Positions 8,962 to 18,858 of a stretch of DNA of 64,000 nucleotides are shown in pieces. The DNA lies in NCBI GenBank assembly GCA_036794825.1, contig DAIRGA010000019.1, positions 1 through 64,000 of the forward strand, given 5' to 3'. Origin of the DNA: RZYY01 sp036794825 (GTDB lineage Bacteria > Bacteroidota > Bacteroidia > Bacteroidales > 4484-276). Every line of letters begins with the position of its first letter. The stretch's first letter is position 1. The notes below the pieces were generated by a model. That model did not search any database. It had not been told where the DNA came from and saw only the letters and a program-made list of their open reading frames with translations. The position numbers and the translations under genes were made by a program.

Positions 8962-9765
8962 TTACATATTCAATTTTCGGATATGTCGTTGTACTTCTCT
9001 TTCAGCGCGGGCAAAATCCGGCAGGTCTTTTATCTGTTCGCTCAACGATTTTACCCACCTTGCCTTGTATTGAGGCAGCCTTTCCGATAGTTTCTTATGA
9101 AAGTCAGCCGCGCTTAAACCTTTTGCAGCACATTTGGCTTCGAACTCACTTGCATACAGGTCAATGTCCATATTGTGGTGCTCCAATAAATACCACAGGT
9201 CATAATAGTCGCGTGCCTGCATCCGCTGCATTACCGACCTCAACTTTTCTACCAGGACTTCCTCAAGAGAATAACACAAAAGCCGGTGTTCGGGCAAATC
9301 GGAATAACCGGTGAGCACAGGCATTAAAACGGGAGGAAATACCAGTTTTTCGGTTCGGGAAATGTCGGTTTTAATTTTTTTGTTCGAGCCTTGTCCGCCT
9401 AAAGGACCAACAAAACTGATGTAAAAATTGATCCCACCATCGTCATGTTTGTTGGTTTCTATGACCTCCAGGGGGATGTTGGCTTCTTCCCTGATGCGTT
9501 TAAAAACCTCTGCGAACCAGGTCAGGATTTGTTCGTCGGTCAGGGATTCATCCAGCAACGTAAAGTCAAGGTCTTCCGAAAAGCGGTAATCCTCAAAATA
9601 AACTTTCTTCAAAACAGTACCACCCTTAAAAGCAAGCGCTTTCGACAGTTGAATATGCCGGGCTGTCCCACAGAGTATCCAGGATAGCACATAATCTTTT
9701 TCGATTTGCTGATCGCGCACTCCGGCCTTTCTGGCTTTCTGCTGTATTTCACCTGGTTTGATCAT
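8962..9765 (-). CDS. abiEii: AbiEii-type nucleotidyltransferase toxin
   Basis: 267 residues, DUF1814/AbiEii family. The nucleotidyltransferase signature is complete: FKGGT at residues 47-51 and RFSEDLDF at 61-68 (Asp65 and Asp67 as metal ligands), with a later IKTDISRTE strand. Known AbiEii toxins are type IV toxin-antitoxin partners that stop growth, and related MenT enzymes modify tRNA. The start overlaps the upstream antitoxin gene by four bases (ATGA, 9762-9765). The pair stands between the SNF2 helicase and the methylase genes, splitting what would otherwise be one defence operon. Confidence 0.88.
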   Translation of the reverse strand: MIKPGEIQQKARKAGVRDQQIEKDYVLSWILCGTARHIQLSKALAFKGGTVLKKVYFEDYRFSEDLDFTLLDESLTDEQILTWFAEVFKRIREEANIPLEVIETNKHDDGGINFYISFVGPLGGQGSNKKIKTDISRTEKLVFPPVLMPVLTGYSDLPEHRLLCYSLEEVLVEKLRSVMQRMQARDYYDLWYLLEHHNMDIDLYASEFEAKCAAKGLSAADFHKKLSERLPQYKARWVKSLSEQIKDLPDFARAEREVQRHIRKLNM

Positions 9766-10583
9766 GAATAAATGGCTGATTGAATGGTTTCTGATTCGAT
9801 GTTTTGGATGATGCTCCAGCGGCTGATCATTTTGCCCTTTTTGGGTAATTCGGTATCGAGGGCGGCATAAGATGCAGATTTCATTTTGTGCAACTGCTCT
9901 TTGATGTCAGTGCCAACTTCGAGAAGCTCCAAAAGAAAACCGAGACGTTTTATTGTTGCCTGCGACTGGAATCTGGTGGCATAATCCAGTAGGGTGTCGA
10001 AGTTGATTTGATCTTTTGCTACAAAAATCGCCCTGGCAACTTCAACGATACCACCGGCATAATCGGGTTTAAAAAGGGAGTCAATAATTGTCTTTTCCAG
10101 GTCGGAACATTGCACCTGGTGAAAATTATCAATCCACACTTTCTTCATCCCGAAAAAATGCTTCTCATTGTGAAAGATGAACTGAAATGGAACATCTTTA
10201 ATCGTAATCACCGAGGGACGTTGTTGATTTGAGACCACCACCTGTTCTTTCAGCGATGGCTGGGTGATCAGGTTGTGGATTTGCAGGGCAGAATAATATC
10301 CGATATAATGAGCGGCATCTTTAACAAGGCATTGCGCCACAAGGTGCCAGTCGGGCATGTAAGTATCTGAATCGGCTTCATAAGGAATGATGTAGTACAT
10401 TCCCACTTTAAGCCGCATCAGCAGGCCTCTTTTGGTCATATCGCTGAGCAACTCTCTCACGGCGCTTTCACCTGATTCAGGTAGTGCTTCAAAAGCTTCC
10501 CCGGTATCAAAACAAAGCCTGTCCTTCGAATTGAACCAGGTGAGCAGCTTGTTGGATTGCGTGGAAATGTATTTACCTTTCAT
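9762..10583 (-). CDS. abiEi: AbiEi-type antitoxin / transcriptional regulator
   Basis: 273 residues. The N-terminus (about 8-85) has the winged-helix pattern of AbiEi antitoxins (AVRELLSDMTKRGLLMRLKVGMYYI), followed by the antitoxin core with YIGYYSALQIHNL. The C-terminal part (CSDLEKTIIDSLFKPDYAGG) is characteristic of the family. In known systems it represses its own promoter by binding inverted repeats and neutralises AbiEii without stable binding. An inverted TGTCAG repeat lies just upstream of the start codon. Start taken at the ATG of MKGKYIST. Confidence 0.85.
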   Translation of the reverse strand: MKGKYISTQSNKLLTWFNSKDRLCFDTGEAFEALPESGESAVRELLSDMTKRGLLMRLKVGMYYIIPYEADSDTYMPDWHLVAQCLVKDAAHYIGYYSALQIHNLITQPSLKEQVVVSNQQRPSVITIKDVPFQFIFHNEKHFFGMKKVWIDNFHQVQCSDLEKTIIDSLFKPDYAGGIVEVARAIFVAKDQINFDTLLDYATRFQSQATIKRLGFLLELLEVGTDIKEQLHKMKSASYAALDTELPKKGKMISRWSIIQNIESETIQSAIYS

Positions 10584-10591
10584 AGTAATAT

Positions 10592-10638
10592 TGTCAGGTT
10601 AAAACTGACAGCAATGATACAAAAAAATATTTTGTCAG
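10592..10638 (-). promoter_or_regulatory. candidate AbiEi operator
   Basis: TGTCAG (10592-10597), 7 bases, CTGACA (10605-10610) form a 6-bp inverted repeat starting nine bases upstream of the abiEi ATG, with a third TGTCAG at 10633-10638. The position fits negative autoregulation, which is known for AbiEi. Actual binding is inferred. Confidence 0.55.
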
Positions 10639-10752
10639 GAGAGTTACCTGCTGATTTATTTCCTTGTTCGTTGCTATCTGTTCCGAAAACAAGATCATTT
10701 TTTGTTGGTTTTTTTACCCTTGCTTTTATGTAAACTATTGTTCCTCTTACTC

Positions 10753-13599
10753 TTAAAAATCCAATGTTGTGTGCTGCGGTAACGGTATGAATACGTATAT
10801 CCCAAGAATATCAGGAGGCAGGATGGGATAAACCGCCTCGTATCTCCTTCCACCAACGAGCTGTTTGAACCTGCCGTGCGCTTCAACGAGGGCTTTGGCT
10901 CTTTTCTCGGCCAGGTCGGTGAACTGTTGCTTACGGCCTTCAAAAATTTGTAACTGGCTGCTTAGCTCTGCATGTTGTCTTTCGATACTAAGCTGCCGCT
11001 TACTTTCGGCATTAAAAAGCAACTGTTTGCAAGCAGGGTAATCGAGGATACGGCTCTCGTCAATGCTTCCTTCAAAACCCCAGAGATAAAGCTCTTCGGA
11101 GATATTTTCCAATTTGCTTTGCACCTCCTTGATCACATTGCGCACGCGAAATTGTACGATGGTGGTTTTTACATTCACCTGGTCGGTTTGAATTACTGAA
11201 GCCCGCGCTACACCGGGATAACCATTCTTTTGTTCGAATGCCAGCGCGAGCAGAAACTGGCAGAGTTGTTCGGTGAAACGATGGTTACGGCCTATATACC
11301 TGAATCCTTCCGGTGTGGGCGATTCAAAACTGATCTGCATGGTATCCTTACCATTGAGCAGGGCTTTCAGATGGGCAGGAAGGTTTTGGATATGGGCTTT
11401 GTATCCCTTACCGAAAGGCCGGACCGCACCGCCGAGATGTCGGATGCCATGCATGACGAGATTCCCGACCGATTTGACATCGCCGATGGCCTCATCCACT
11501 GCTTTAAGGTCAGCTTCAATTTCTTCGGGTGGGATGCTTTCGTGGGCAAAGATGCTGCGTAGGTTTTCGGCACGTTTTTTTGCCAGTTCCAGTTCATTGG
11601 TGATTTGCAGGTTATGGTATTCATCCCCGAAATCAATTTCCATCTGCGACGCCTGAACGGCTTTTTCAGGCTCCAGCAAAACCTCTCTTAGTACAGCGTC
11701 CATGATAGAGCGATTATCTTCGCCAAGACTGATGGCAACGCCTGTGGTTTTTTGAATATCCTTCACCTTGCGGATCAAAACTTTGAGTACGATGGCATCA
11801 ATGGGATTGTCTTCACCCCATAATAAGGCTGTTTTAATAATCGCTGATTTCTGCCCAAAGCGGTCAACCCTTCCTTCACGTTGCTCCAAACGGTTTGGGT
11901 TCCAGGGCAGATCGTAATGCATCACTGCATTGAACTGATCCTGCAGGTTTATACCCTCGCTCAGACAATCGGTTGCAACCAGGAGACGCCGTTCAGCCTG
12001 CCCCATCAGTTGTATCTTTTCCTTCCGCTGCTCGTCGGGCAGTTCAGAAGTGATCACCTGCACTTCGATTACCTTTGGAAGTTGTTGTTTTAAAATTTCA
12101 CCAATATACTTTGCTGTGGCAATGTAACGACAAAAAATAATGGGGTTAAATCCCTGCATCAGCCACTCACGGGCAATTTTCAAAGCATTTTCTGCTTTTT
12201 TGTCTTTTCCTGATAATGCAAGTTCATCAAGCTGAATGCTCATGCTTCGGAGCTTGTCAATTTCCGTGCGGGATAGTTCAGCCTGCAACAAAAGATCGGT
12301 TTGGGTAATGTCGCTGTCCTCTTCGATCCTTTCGATAACAGGGTTGTCCTCCATATTAAACCAATCTTCATGAAGGTCTTCCTCAGTCCGTTTTATCATT
12401 CTTCCTTTCAGCATTTCTATCCCAGCCTGTGGGCTCGACATGATACCCCTGAGCAGGGCCAGCGCTGCCCAATACTTTCCTTTGGCGCCCTTTTCACCGG
12501 CGACGCCCCTTGTCAATCCTCTGGCAAAGTTTTGTGCTGTGTGGAAAAAGGATAAATATTCGGGGCTGAGTTTGTAGGCAATCTCCCTGGTATCCCTGTC
12601 AGGGAATGGAGTGTCCTCGTTCAGCCAGCGTTTAATGTTTTCGCGTTTGCGCTGAATGAAGTGGCGGGCAATTGTTCGGCGCTTGCTTTGTTCCAGGTCA
12701 TCCATGTTGTAATGCTCAAATTCAGCTTTCAACAAGCCAAGCAGAGACTGAAACTCTTCATCCTTTCCGCTGTGCGGGGTGGCCGTTAGCATAAGCAGGT
12801 GACGGCCGGTATTTTGAGCAACATCGTGAAGCAGATGGTAACGTTGCTGCTGTGTGATTGAGGAGGCTCCTTTGGGTTTGGCGCAGGTATGCGCTTCATC
12901 AACAATGATAAATTCGGGGCAGTCGTTCAGGAAAATGGGTTTGCGTCTGTCCATCTTCACATAATCAACCGAAATCACCTGGAAAGGGATTTGCCTGAAA
13001 ATGCTTTCGGAACCCGGCAATCTCCTTTCGATAGCAGAAACCGTGCTGCTGCGGATGATCTCCGCCTCGATGTCGAGCTTGTCTTTTAATTCTCCTTTCC
13101 ATTGTTCACAAAGATGTGGCTGGCATATCACAGCAAAACGTTTTACCTCGCCACGTTCCATCATTTCTTTGAGAATGATCAGGGCTTCGATGGTTTTGCC
13201 AATCCCCACATCATCGGCGATGAGCAACCTGACGACCTGCTGCTTTAATGCCATCACTAACGGCAACACCTGGTACGAGCGTGGCCTGAATGAAAGTTTC
13301 CCCATACAGCGGAATGGGCCACTTGCATTTCTGAAGGAGAGCCGGGAAGCATCAAACAGAAGTTTTGCTGTTTCGAAATCGTTGATGGAGTCGAGACCAG
13401 GCGGAGGGAAAGTTGCTTCACTCCATTGATCTTCAGGCGCGGCCAGGGGCAGGTAAATGCCGGTGGCCTCCTCCTCTCCGCCACCCAGTGGCTTAACCAG
13501 AAGGATATCCTCATCCGGTGACGGCAAGACGATCCATTCCCTGCCACGCAAGGTGATCAGCTTTCCCGGGGTTGGTTTTGGCTTCAAATAGTTTATCAT
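10753..13599 (-). CDS. SNF2-family DEAH helicase, DrmD-like
   Basis: 948 residues. Helicase motifs in order: ADDVGIGKT (about 128-136, motif I), VDEAH (about 232, motif II), LTATPHSG (motif III), ATDCLSEGINLQ (motif V) and QREGRVDRFGQ (motif VI). The architecture, with a C-terminal helical tail, fits the RapA/HepA-like SNF2 enzymes found as DrmD in DISARM class 1 and in other defence islands. These translocate on DNA; the role in recognising unmodified phage DNA is from the family, not from this sequence. Its start codon overlaps the stop of the large helicase gene by four bases (13596-13599), so the two are co-translated. The AbiE genes follow after 169 bases. Confidence 0.88.
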   Translation of the reverse strand: MINYLKPKPTPGKLITLRGREWIVLPSPDEDILLVKPLGGGEEEATGIYLPLAAPEDQWSEATFPPPGLDSINDFETAKLLFDASRLSFRNASGPFRCMGKLSFRPRSYQVLPLVMALKQQVVRLLIADDVGIGKTIEALIILKEMMERGEVKRFAVICQPHLCEQWKGELKDKLDIEAEIIRSSTVSAIERRLPGSESIFRQIPFQVISVDYVKMDRRKPIFLNDCPEFIIVDEAHTCAKPKGASSITQQQRYHLLHDVAQNTGRHLLMLTATPHSGKDEEFQSLLGLLKAEFEHYNMDDLEQSKRRTIARHFIQRKRENIKRWLNEDTPFPDRDTREIAYKLSPEYLSFFHTAQNFARGLTRGVAGEKGAKGKYWAALALLRGIMSSPQAGIEMLKGRMIKRTEEDLHEDWFNMEDNPVIERIEEDSDITQTDLLLQAELSRTEIDKLRSMSIQLDELALSGKDKKAENALKIAREWLMQGFNPIIFCRYIATAKYIGEILKQQLPKVIEVQVITSELPDEQRKEKIQLMGQAERRLLVATDCLSEGINLQDQFNAVMHYDLPWNPNRLEQREGRVDRFGQKSAIIKTALLWGEDNPIDAIVLKVLIRKVKDIQKTTGVAISLGEDNRSIMDAVLREVLLEPEKAVQASQMEIDFGDEYHNLQITNELELAKKRAENLRSIFAHESIPPEEIEADLKAVDEAIGDVKSVGNLVMHGIRHLGGAVRPFGKGYKAHIQNLPAHLKALLNGKDTMQISFESPTPEGFRYIGRNHRFTEQLCQFLLALAFEQKNGYPGVARASVIQTDQVNVKTTIVQFRVRNVIKEVQSKLENISEELYLWGFEGSIDESRILDYPACKQLLFNAESKRQLSIERQHAELSSQLQIFEGRKQQFTDLAEKRAKALVEAHGRFKQLVGGRRYEAVYPILPPDILGIYVFIPLPQHTTLDF

Positions 13600-16500
13600 A
13601 TCTTTCTGAAAATATCTTTTCTACGTTCTACCAATTGTTCCAATGGCTCTTTATAGTACCATTCGATGACGTCGAACCCGGCATCAATAAGCAGTTGCCT
13701 TTTATGCCGATCATCATCCATGACATCTCTTTTATCATGTACGGAGCCATCGCAAAAAACAATGGCTTCAATCTCTTTTCCATTAAGGTAAAGGAAATCG
13801 GCGCTGATGTAAAAACCAGCAACTTTGGAAAGATTGACCTGTGCCTTATCGGGCATGCGAAGCTTGTTTTGGTACAAATAATCAATCAGCCGCTTTTCCA
13901 TTTCTGAGCTTTTGTCATAGTTGTCGAGCAAATACGCATAGTGCTCTTCCCTGGTTGTGAACGAACTGCTGAACGCCGATGTATTGTCAGCTTCACAGAT
14001 CATAAGCAGCTCTAACGCCGCCTTTATACTGTGACGGTCTAACTTGTCATGATAACGCTGGTTGTAATAGGACATCAGATCGTCGTAGGATGCTTTGGGT
14101 TTATCCGGTTTAGTGTCCTGTCGTGTTTCGGGGTCATAATGTATCGCCCTGTAAGCCTCAGTGAATACCTGCCTCAGACGATCGGTATTTTCGATCAACT
14201 GAGAGAGAATGCCCAGGCTCCCTTCCGACGATTCGTAAACAAGGATATTGCGTGAGTCTTCCGGCCCCATAAACCATACATTCACCTCTGATTCTTCTAT
14301 CTGAAAAACGCGCTCAATGGCTCTTTTGAGTGCAAAAGTTAAAGAAATCACCCCTTCTTCTGTCAAACCGAGAGCTTTCACAGGTTGTATGTACAATGAG
14401 TCGGCAGTGTCGGTAGTAAACAGGTGGACGGTCTGAGCCGGATCTTTTTCTCTTTCTTCACTTTCCAGATCGGACTGCTTCAACCATCTTCCTGAGACTT
14501 TTCCAATTACAAAACCCTGTTCGGATGTCTTTGAACTTTTCCATTTCTTATTCACCTGAATGAGTTGGGTGGCTTTGCAAAAGGTTAGGTTCAGCAGGGG
14601 ATGTCCCGATGCTTTTAATGTTGATCGCAATGTATCCTCAATACCACCCGGATAATTGAAGTATTGCTCAACGTCGTAACCTGATGACAGCCTCTCTTCC
14701 TCTTCCGATGAAATTCTCTCAATCGGCCAGGTTTCCGATTCCACCATTTCGAGCAGCAGTTTGTCATAACTTCCGGTGTTATCCTGTCCTTTCAAAGGTT
14801 CGTTGGTGATCGGATCATTGTTGATTCCTTTGGCATTATCTCCAAGCCAGGCATACCCTGTTTTTCTGGCGTATTTAAGCGATTGTGTTTTCAGGTCAGT
14901 TTCTGTCATTTGCATCCTGACAATCCTGAACTTTCCGCCGTCGTGATAAATTATATTTCCTGGTCCAAATTCACGTAAGGCGATAAACCTTGGCCGCGAA
15001 ATGAAAACCCCATCATCTTTGTTGCGTTTCCCTATGTAGGCCCTTACCGGCAAGCGTGTAAAATTATATCCCGGCAGGAAGCCCTCGGAAGCAAGGTAGC
15101 GGTAAATATAAAATTCGGATTCATTGGAGCCTCCAAATCGGCTGGTTTTGTTTAACAGCAGGTCGCGTTGGCGAGTTCCTAAGTTCATTGCCCGTTTGGC
15201 TTCCAATGCTTCGGGGCTTGAACCGGCAATAGTAGGATCGTTCATGACAATGGTTGCCCGCTCAATCATTCTCACTGCCGACCTGAACAGGTTTCTCCAA
15301 CGTTCGAAAGCATGATCAAGGCTGCTGTAGAATGACCTGCATCTGGTAATCAGCCAGTCATCGTTGAACCAGGTGGTTGTTTGAAGCAGCTCGAGATTTG
15401 GTTCAATTACTTTTTTGAACCCGGTGATCCATTCTTCAGAGTAGGAAGTCATCTGATCGAGGATGTAATGTTTGATTTCTTCCCGGATGGGTAAATTCAG
15501 TTTATCGCCAATAAAAAGAAAATCCTCGATAGAACTTTTAATATGGGAGAGTCCAAGGTTCATAAAAATGAAGGAGTGGAGATGCGTGAGCAACAACTCT
15601 TCATTAAGCAGATCAATGCGGGGTGCATTTACTTCGCCCGCAACCATCTGAATTGAATGTCCAAAATAATGCCTGTCGTGTGGAGATGTGTAGGAGCAAT
15701 AGGTAAAAACCAACGCTGTTTGCCCGCTTCTGCCGGCGCGACCACTGCGCTGAGTATAATTGGCGGGGTTTGGAGGTACATTGCGCATGTGCACTATATC
15801 CAGGCTGGCAATGTCAATACCCAGTTCCATAGTTGGTGAACAATAAAGCGCTGATATTTCGCCAGCTCTGAATTTTCCTTCCCGATCAATCCGATCCCCC
15901 GAAGCAATTTGTCCTGTGTGTTCACTAGCCTTAAAAGTTTTGTCGAACGATAAAAAGTCCTGCTGATAAAAACGGCGGAAATAGTTGTTGGGCAATATTT
16001 TCAATTCCCTGCCAGTGGTTACAATATTCACTTCATCAGTAATTACATTGATGCCATCGCCAAGCCTCCAAATAACTTTATCTACTCTAAGCCGGTAGGC
16101 CTTGACATTGTCCTTGGCCCCTTTTATTTCTTTTTCGGCAAGGAAAAATCTCTTTTTAAGCAGCCTGCAAAGGTTGGCAATATAGTCGGTAAGTTCAGCG
16201 CCTTTGATTGTCTCCTTCTTTTTGTGGGCAAATTGCCTTTTGATGTATTTCCCGAGATTACTGGCTGCTCCAATACTTTTAGTAAAGATTCTTTTATCCT
16301 TTTTGCCGGGCGTCTCGTAAATCATATCAGCCGGCCTTTCAATGTGCTCGTCACTCTCAAGCGACCACTCCTTTTCCTGGTTAAGTCGCTGTTTCAATCT
16401 TTCCTCAAGGCTTACAATATTATTTTCATCCAACAAATAGTAATCAAAAGCATAAGCTGTGCGGAAATAGTCGAGCACATTAGAAAGAAAAGCATGGCGT

Positions 16501-18827
16501 TCAATTGGTGTAGATTTGGATAAAAGCGCGTCATTACTGAAAAAATCATCTGTTTTGCAAACCTCATCCAGCCGATCATAATCAATGCGCAACAATGCGC
16601 ATTGTTCAAGGTTTGGGGTATTGAATCGCCAGCCGCGCTTCAGATCATACAGTATTCTTAACGTGATGTAATCTCTGATTGCTTTCTCGTTTTCAGGATC
16701 AGGCCATCTTTGATCCTCAGTCGGATTGCGCGCATAATCTTCTTCTTTTAATCCCAGCTTTTTGAGTACCGCCTCCGCAATCACGTCAATGGTTAGTTTA
16801 TTTTCGGAAGAAGATTTCAACGCGTGATAAATTGCAGAGCGAAGCCGCCCGATCATCAGGAAGTCGTTGAAATGTCCTGCCTGAAGGGATGCATCCTGAC
16901 GGTTATCGGTAAAACTGAGTACTTTTTGCTTTTCTTTTTGCACCTTTTGAACATGCTGCCCATTTAAAATACTGAATGTGGTGATGGTAGTTGCGGTACT
17001 TTTTCCAACGTTTCCAACACGCATCAACTTGGTATTTTCATTGGTGCGCAAATCAAATACAACACCTGATGTAGGATCAAAAACCAATGGGGCAGAGATA
17101 AACCACCCTTTCATATTTAGCCCATACTCAGGCTCATTTGAGAATTTCCCCTGGTTATTAAAGTAAATGAGTCTCGGTATCCTGTATTCGTAGTAATTAT
17201 CAATGGTGATCATTCCCTTCTTGATTTTCCACCAGGTATCAGGAAGGTTCTCAATGAGTTCATCATTCCATAGTTCTTCATCATTTTCAGGGATTAACAG
17301 ATACCCTGCCTCAAAATCCTCGTCCGTTAGAATTCGTTTTTGACGTCCCTCAGCCTTATTGCCGCTGAGTTCTGTTTTGGTAATGCGCTCAGGAAGATCG
17401 CGTGGTGATCTGGGCTCTAACCTACGCTCTATGAAATTCTTTTTCACGCAGATAAAATCAAATCCTGAATATCTACTAAACAATACCGGGTAAATATTCT
17501 TTTCGTCACCGGATTCCAACTTCACGTACAATCCATCTTCAAGAGTTATAACCCTTTCCTTGCGTCCCTCCAGAGTGACATAAACATTCCCTGTTTGCGA
17601 TACAAACTGATGGATTTTGAAGGGGAGGAAAGATTGACGCTTTGCTGAATTTCTGATATTGAGATTTTCTGACCATTCAAAGAGGTATAGCAATGCAGAT
17701 TTACATTTTTCAAGGTCAGTTTCGTTGGCGTCGTGTGCTAATTTTTCAACAATGTCTTTTAGTGGAAGTGGTTTGTTCCTCCTAATCTTTCCTGCTTCAT
17801 CAATCATCAGCGCTATGCTGCTTTCTACCCATTGAGCAAGGATGTTATCCCGAAATGTTTGTTCATTTCCATCTTTTGGTATTGGCTGATGGATCGCCTC
17901 TTGCAGGTCGAAAGTTGTAGGGTATTTTCCAGAGAAAGATGTGCTGGCTTGCAGATTTTCATCCACAATTTGGTCTACACTAAACTGCTCAGCAAAAATC
18001 AATGAGGCAAAGTCAGCCACCACCTTTTTAGGCTCCCCGATACTATCGCCCGAAACCATCGTTGCCGAAGTGCCTATACATTGTAAACTATTTTGGCAGA
18101 TTGATTTTAGCCTTCTGATCAACATGGCAACGTCAGCGCCCTGTCTGCCCCGGTAGGTATGCAATTCGTCAAAGACAACAAACCTCAAATGCTTCTGAAA
18201 CGAATCACGAAGATATTGCTCCCTGCTTCTGGTTAACAACAATTCAAGCATCATGTAGTTGGTAAGCAAAATATCGGGCGGATTATCCTCAATTTCCTTC
18301 CGGGCTTCCTCATTTTCTTGTCCGGTGTATTTCCTGAAACTGATTGGAAAATCTTCACCATACCTGTTTGCATACTTTTTTATTTCTTCTTCCTGCGAAT
18401 TGATCAGCGCATTCATCGGGTAAACCAGCACTGCTTTTACCCCTTTGCGTTCGGGAGTATGGAAAATATGATTGAATATTGTTCCGAGAAAGGTCAGCGA
18501 CTTACCTGAACCAGTTCCTGATGTCACAATAAAGCTCTTTCCAGAAGTTCCAAGCCTCAATGCTTCTTCCTGGTGAGAAAAAAGATTGAGTTCTCCGAAG
18601 GTTTTGAGAATGTCCTTGTGCAACACTCCCTCAGCAATCAACGATTTTATCTCTGCAGCTCTTTTATAGGAAGGGTTGAACTGTATCAGTGGCTCAGGAA
18701 TGTATTCATCATATTTAAAGGCATCATCCACAGTTTTTCTGATGCGCTCATCACGTATGATGTTGAAACTTTTCAGGTATTCCTTATAGTCGCCAATAAT
18801 TTTCTTGTGTACATCAAATGCTTGCAT
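13596..18827 (-). CDS. DEAD/DEAH helicase with DUF1998-like region and Vsr/DUF559-like C-terminus
   Basis: 1743 residues. Motif I is SGTGSGKS (103-110), motif II FDELH (219-223), motif III TSATM, and motif VI QRSGRAGR near 1030. From about 1400 to 1560 is a DUF1998-like part (TFALKRAIERVF, then ILVYESSEGSLGIL), but the Cys cluster usual in DUF1998 is absent. The last 100 residues look like a Vsr/DUF559 nuclease fold: ADFLYL, IVFCDGSVHD, DRHKRQLLIDAGFDV. The length equals DrmA plus DrmB of DISARM, or DruE of Druantia. It overlaps the SNF2 gene by four bases and follows the CBS-HEPN gene by 31. Role: probably the motor of an anti-phage complex; the exact system is not settled. Confidence 0.88.
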   Translation of the reverse strand: MQAFDVHKKIIGDYKEYLKSFNIIRDERIRKTVDDAFKYDEYIPEPLIQFNPSYKRAAEIKSLIAEGVLHKDILKTFGELNLFSHQEEALRLGTSGKSFIVTSGTGSGKSLTFLGTIFNHIFHTPERKGVKAVLVYPMNALINSQEEEIKKYANRYGEDFPISFRKYTGQENEEARKEIEDNPPDILLTNYMMLELLLTRSREQYLRDSFQKHLRFVVFDELHTYRGRQGADVAMLIRRLKSICQNSLQCIGTSATMVSGDSIGEPKKVVADFASLIFAEQFSVDQIVDENLQASTSFSGKYPTTFDLQEAIHQPIPKDGNEQTFRDNILAQWVESSIALMIDEAGKIRRNKPLPLKDIVEKLAHDANETDLEKCKSALLYLFEWSENLNIRNSAKRQSFLPFKIHQFVSQTGNVYVTLEGRKERVITLEDGLYVKLESGDEKNIYPVLFSRYSGFDFICVKKNFIERRLEPRSPRDLPERITKTELSGNKAEGRQKRILTDEDFEAGYLLIPENDEELWNDELIENLPDTWWKIKKGMITIDNYYEYRIPRLIYFNNQGKFSNEPEYGLNMKGWFISAPLVFDPTSGVVFDLRTNENTKLMRVGNVGKSTATTITTFSILNGQHVQKVQKEKQKVLSFTDNRQDASLQAGHFNDFLMIGRLRSAIYHALKSSSENKLTIDVIAEAVLKKLGLKEEDYARNPTEDQRWPDPENEKAIRDYITLRILYDLKRGWRFNTPNLEQCALLRIDYDRLDEVCKTDDFFSNDALLSKSTPIERHAFLSNVLDYFRTAYAFDYYLLDENNIVSLEERLKQRLNQEKEWSLESDEHIERPADMIYETPGKKDKRIFTKSIGAASNLGKYIKRQFAHKKKETIKGAELTDYIANLCRLLKKRFFLAEKEIKGAKDNVKAYRLRVDKVIWRLGDGINVITDEVNIVTTGRELKILPNNYFRRFYQQDFLSFDKTFKASEHTGQIASGDRIDREGKFRAGEISALYCSPTMELGIDIASLDIVHMRNVPPNPANYTQRSGRAGRSGQTALVFTYCSYTSPHDRHYFGHSIQMVAGEVNAPRIDLLNEELLLTHLHSFIFMNLGLSHIKSSIEDFLFIGDKLNLPIREEIKHYILDQMTSYSEEWITGFKKVIEPNLELLQTTTWFNDDWLITRCRSFYSSLDHAFERWRNLFRSAVRMIERATIVMNDPTIAGSSPEALEAKRAMNLGTRQRDLLLNKTSRFGGSNESEFYIYRYLASEGFLPGYNFTRLPVRAYIGKRNKDDGVFISRPRFIALREFGPGNIIYHDGGKFRIVRMQMTETDLKTQSLKYARKTGYAWLGDNAKGINNDPITNEPLKGQDNTGSYDKLLLEMVESETWPIERISSEEEERLSSGYDVEQYFNYPGGIEDTLRSTLKASGHPLLNLTFCKATQLIQVNKKWKSSKTSEQGFVIGKVSGRWLKQSDLESEEREKDPAQTVHLFTTDTADSLYIQPVKALGLTEEGVISLTFALKRAIERVFQIEESEVNVWFMGPEDSRNILVYESSEGSLGILSQLIENTDRLRQVFTEAYRAIHYDPETRQDTKPDKPKASYDDLMSYYNQRYHDKLDRHSIKAALELLMICEADNTSAFSSSFTTREEHYAYLLDNYDKSSEMEKRLIDYLYQNKLRMPDKAQVNLSKVAGFYISADFLYLNGKEIEAIVFCDGSVHDKRDVMDDDRHKRQLLIDAGFDVIEWYYKEPLEQLVERRKDIFRKI

Positions 18828-18858
18828 TCTGGTGATTTGGTTATTTTATTCTTTGCTG

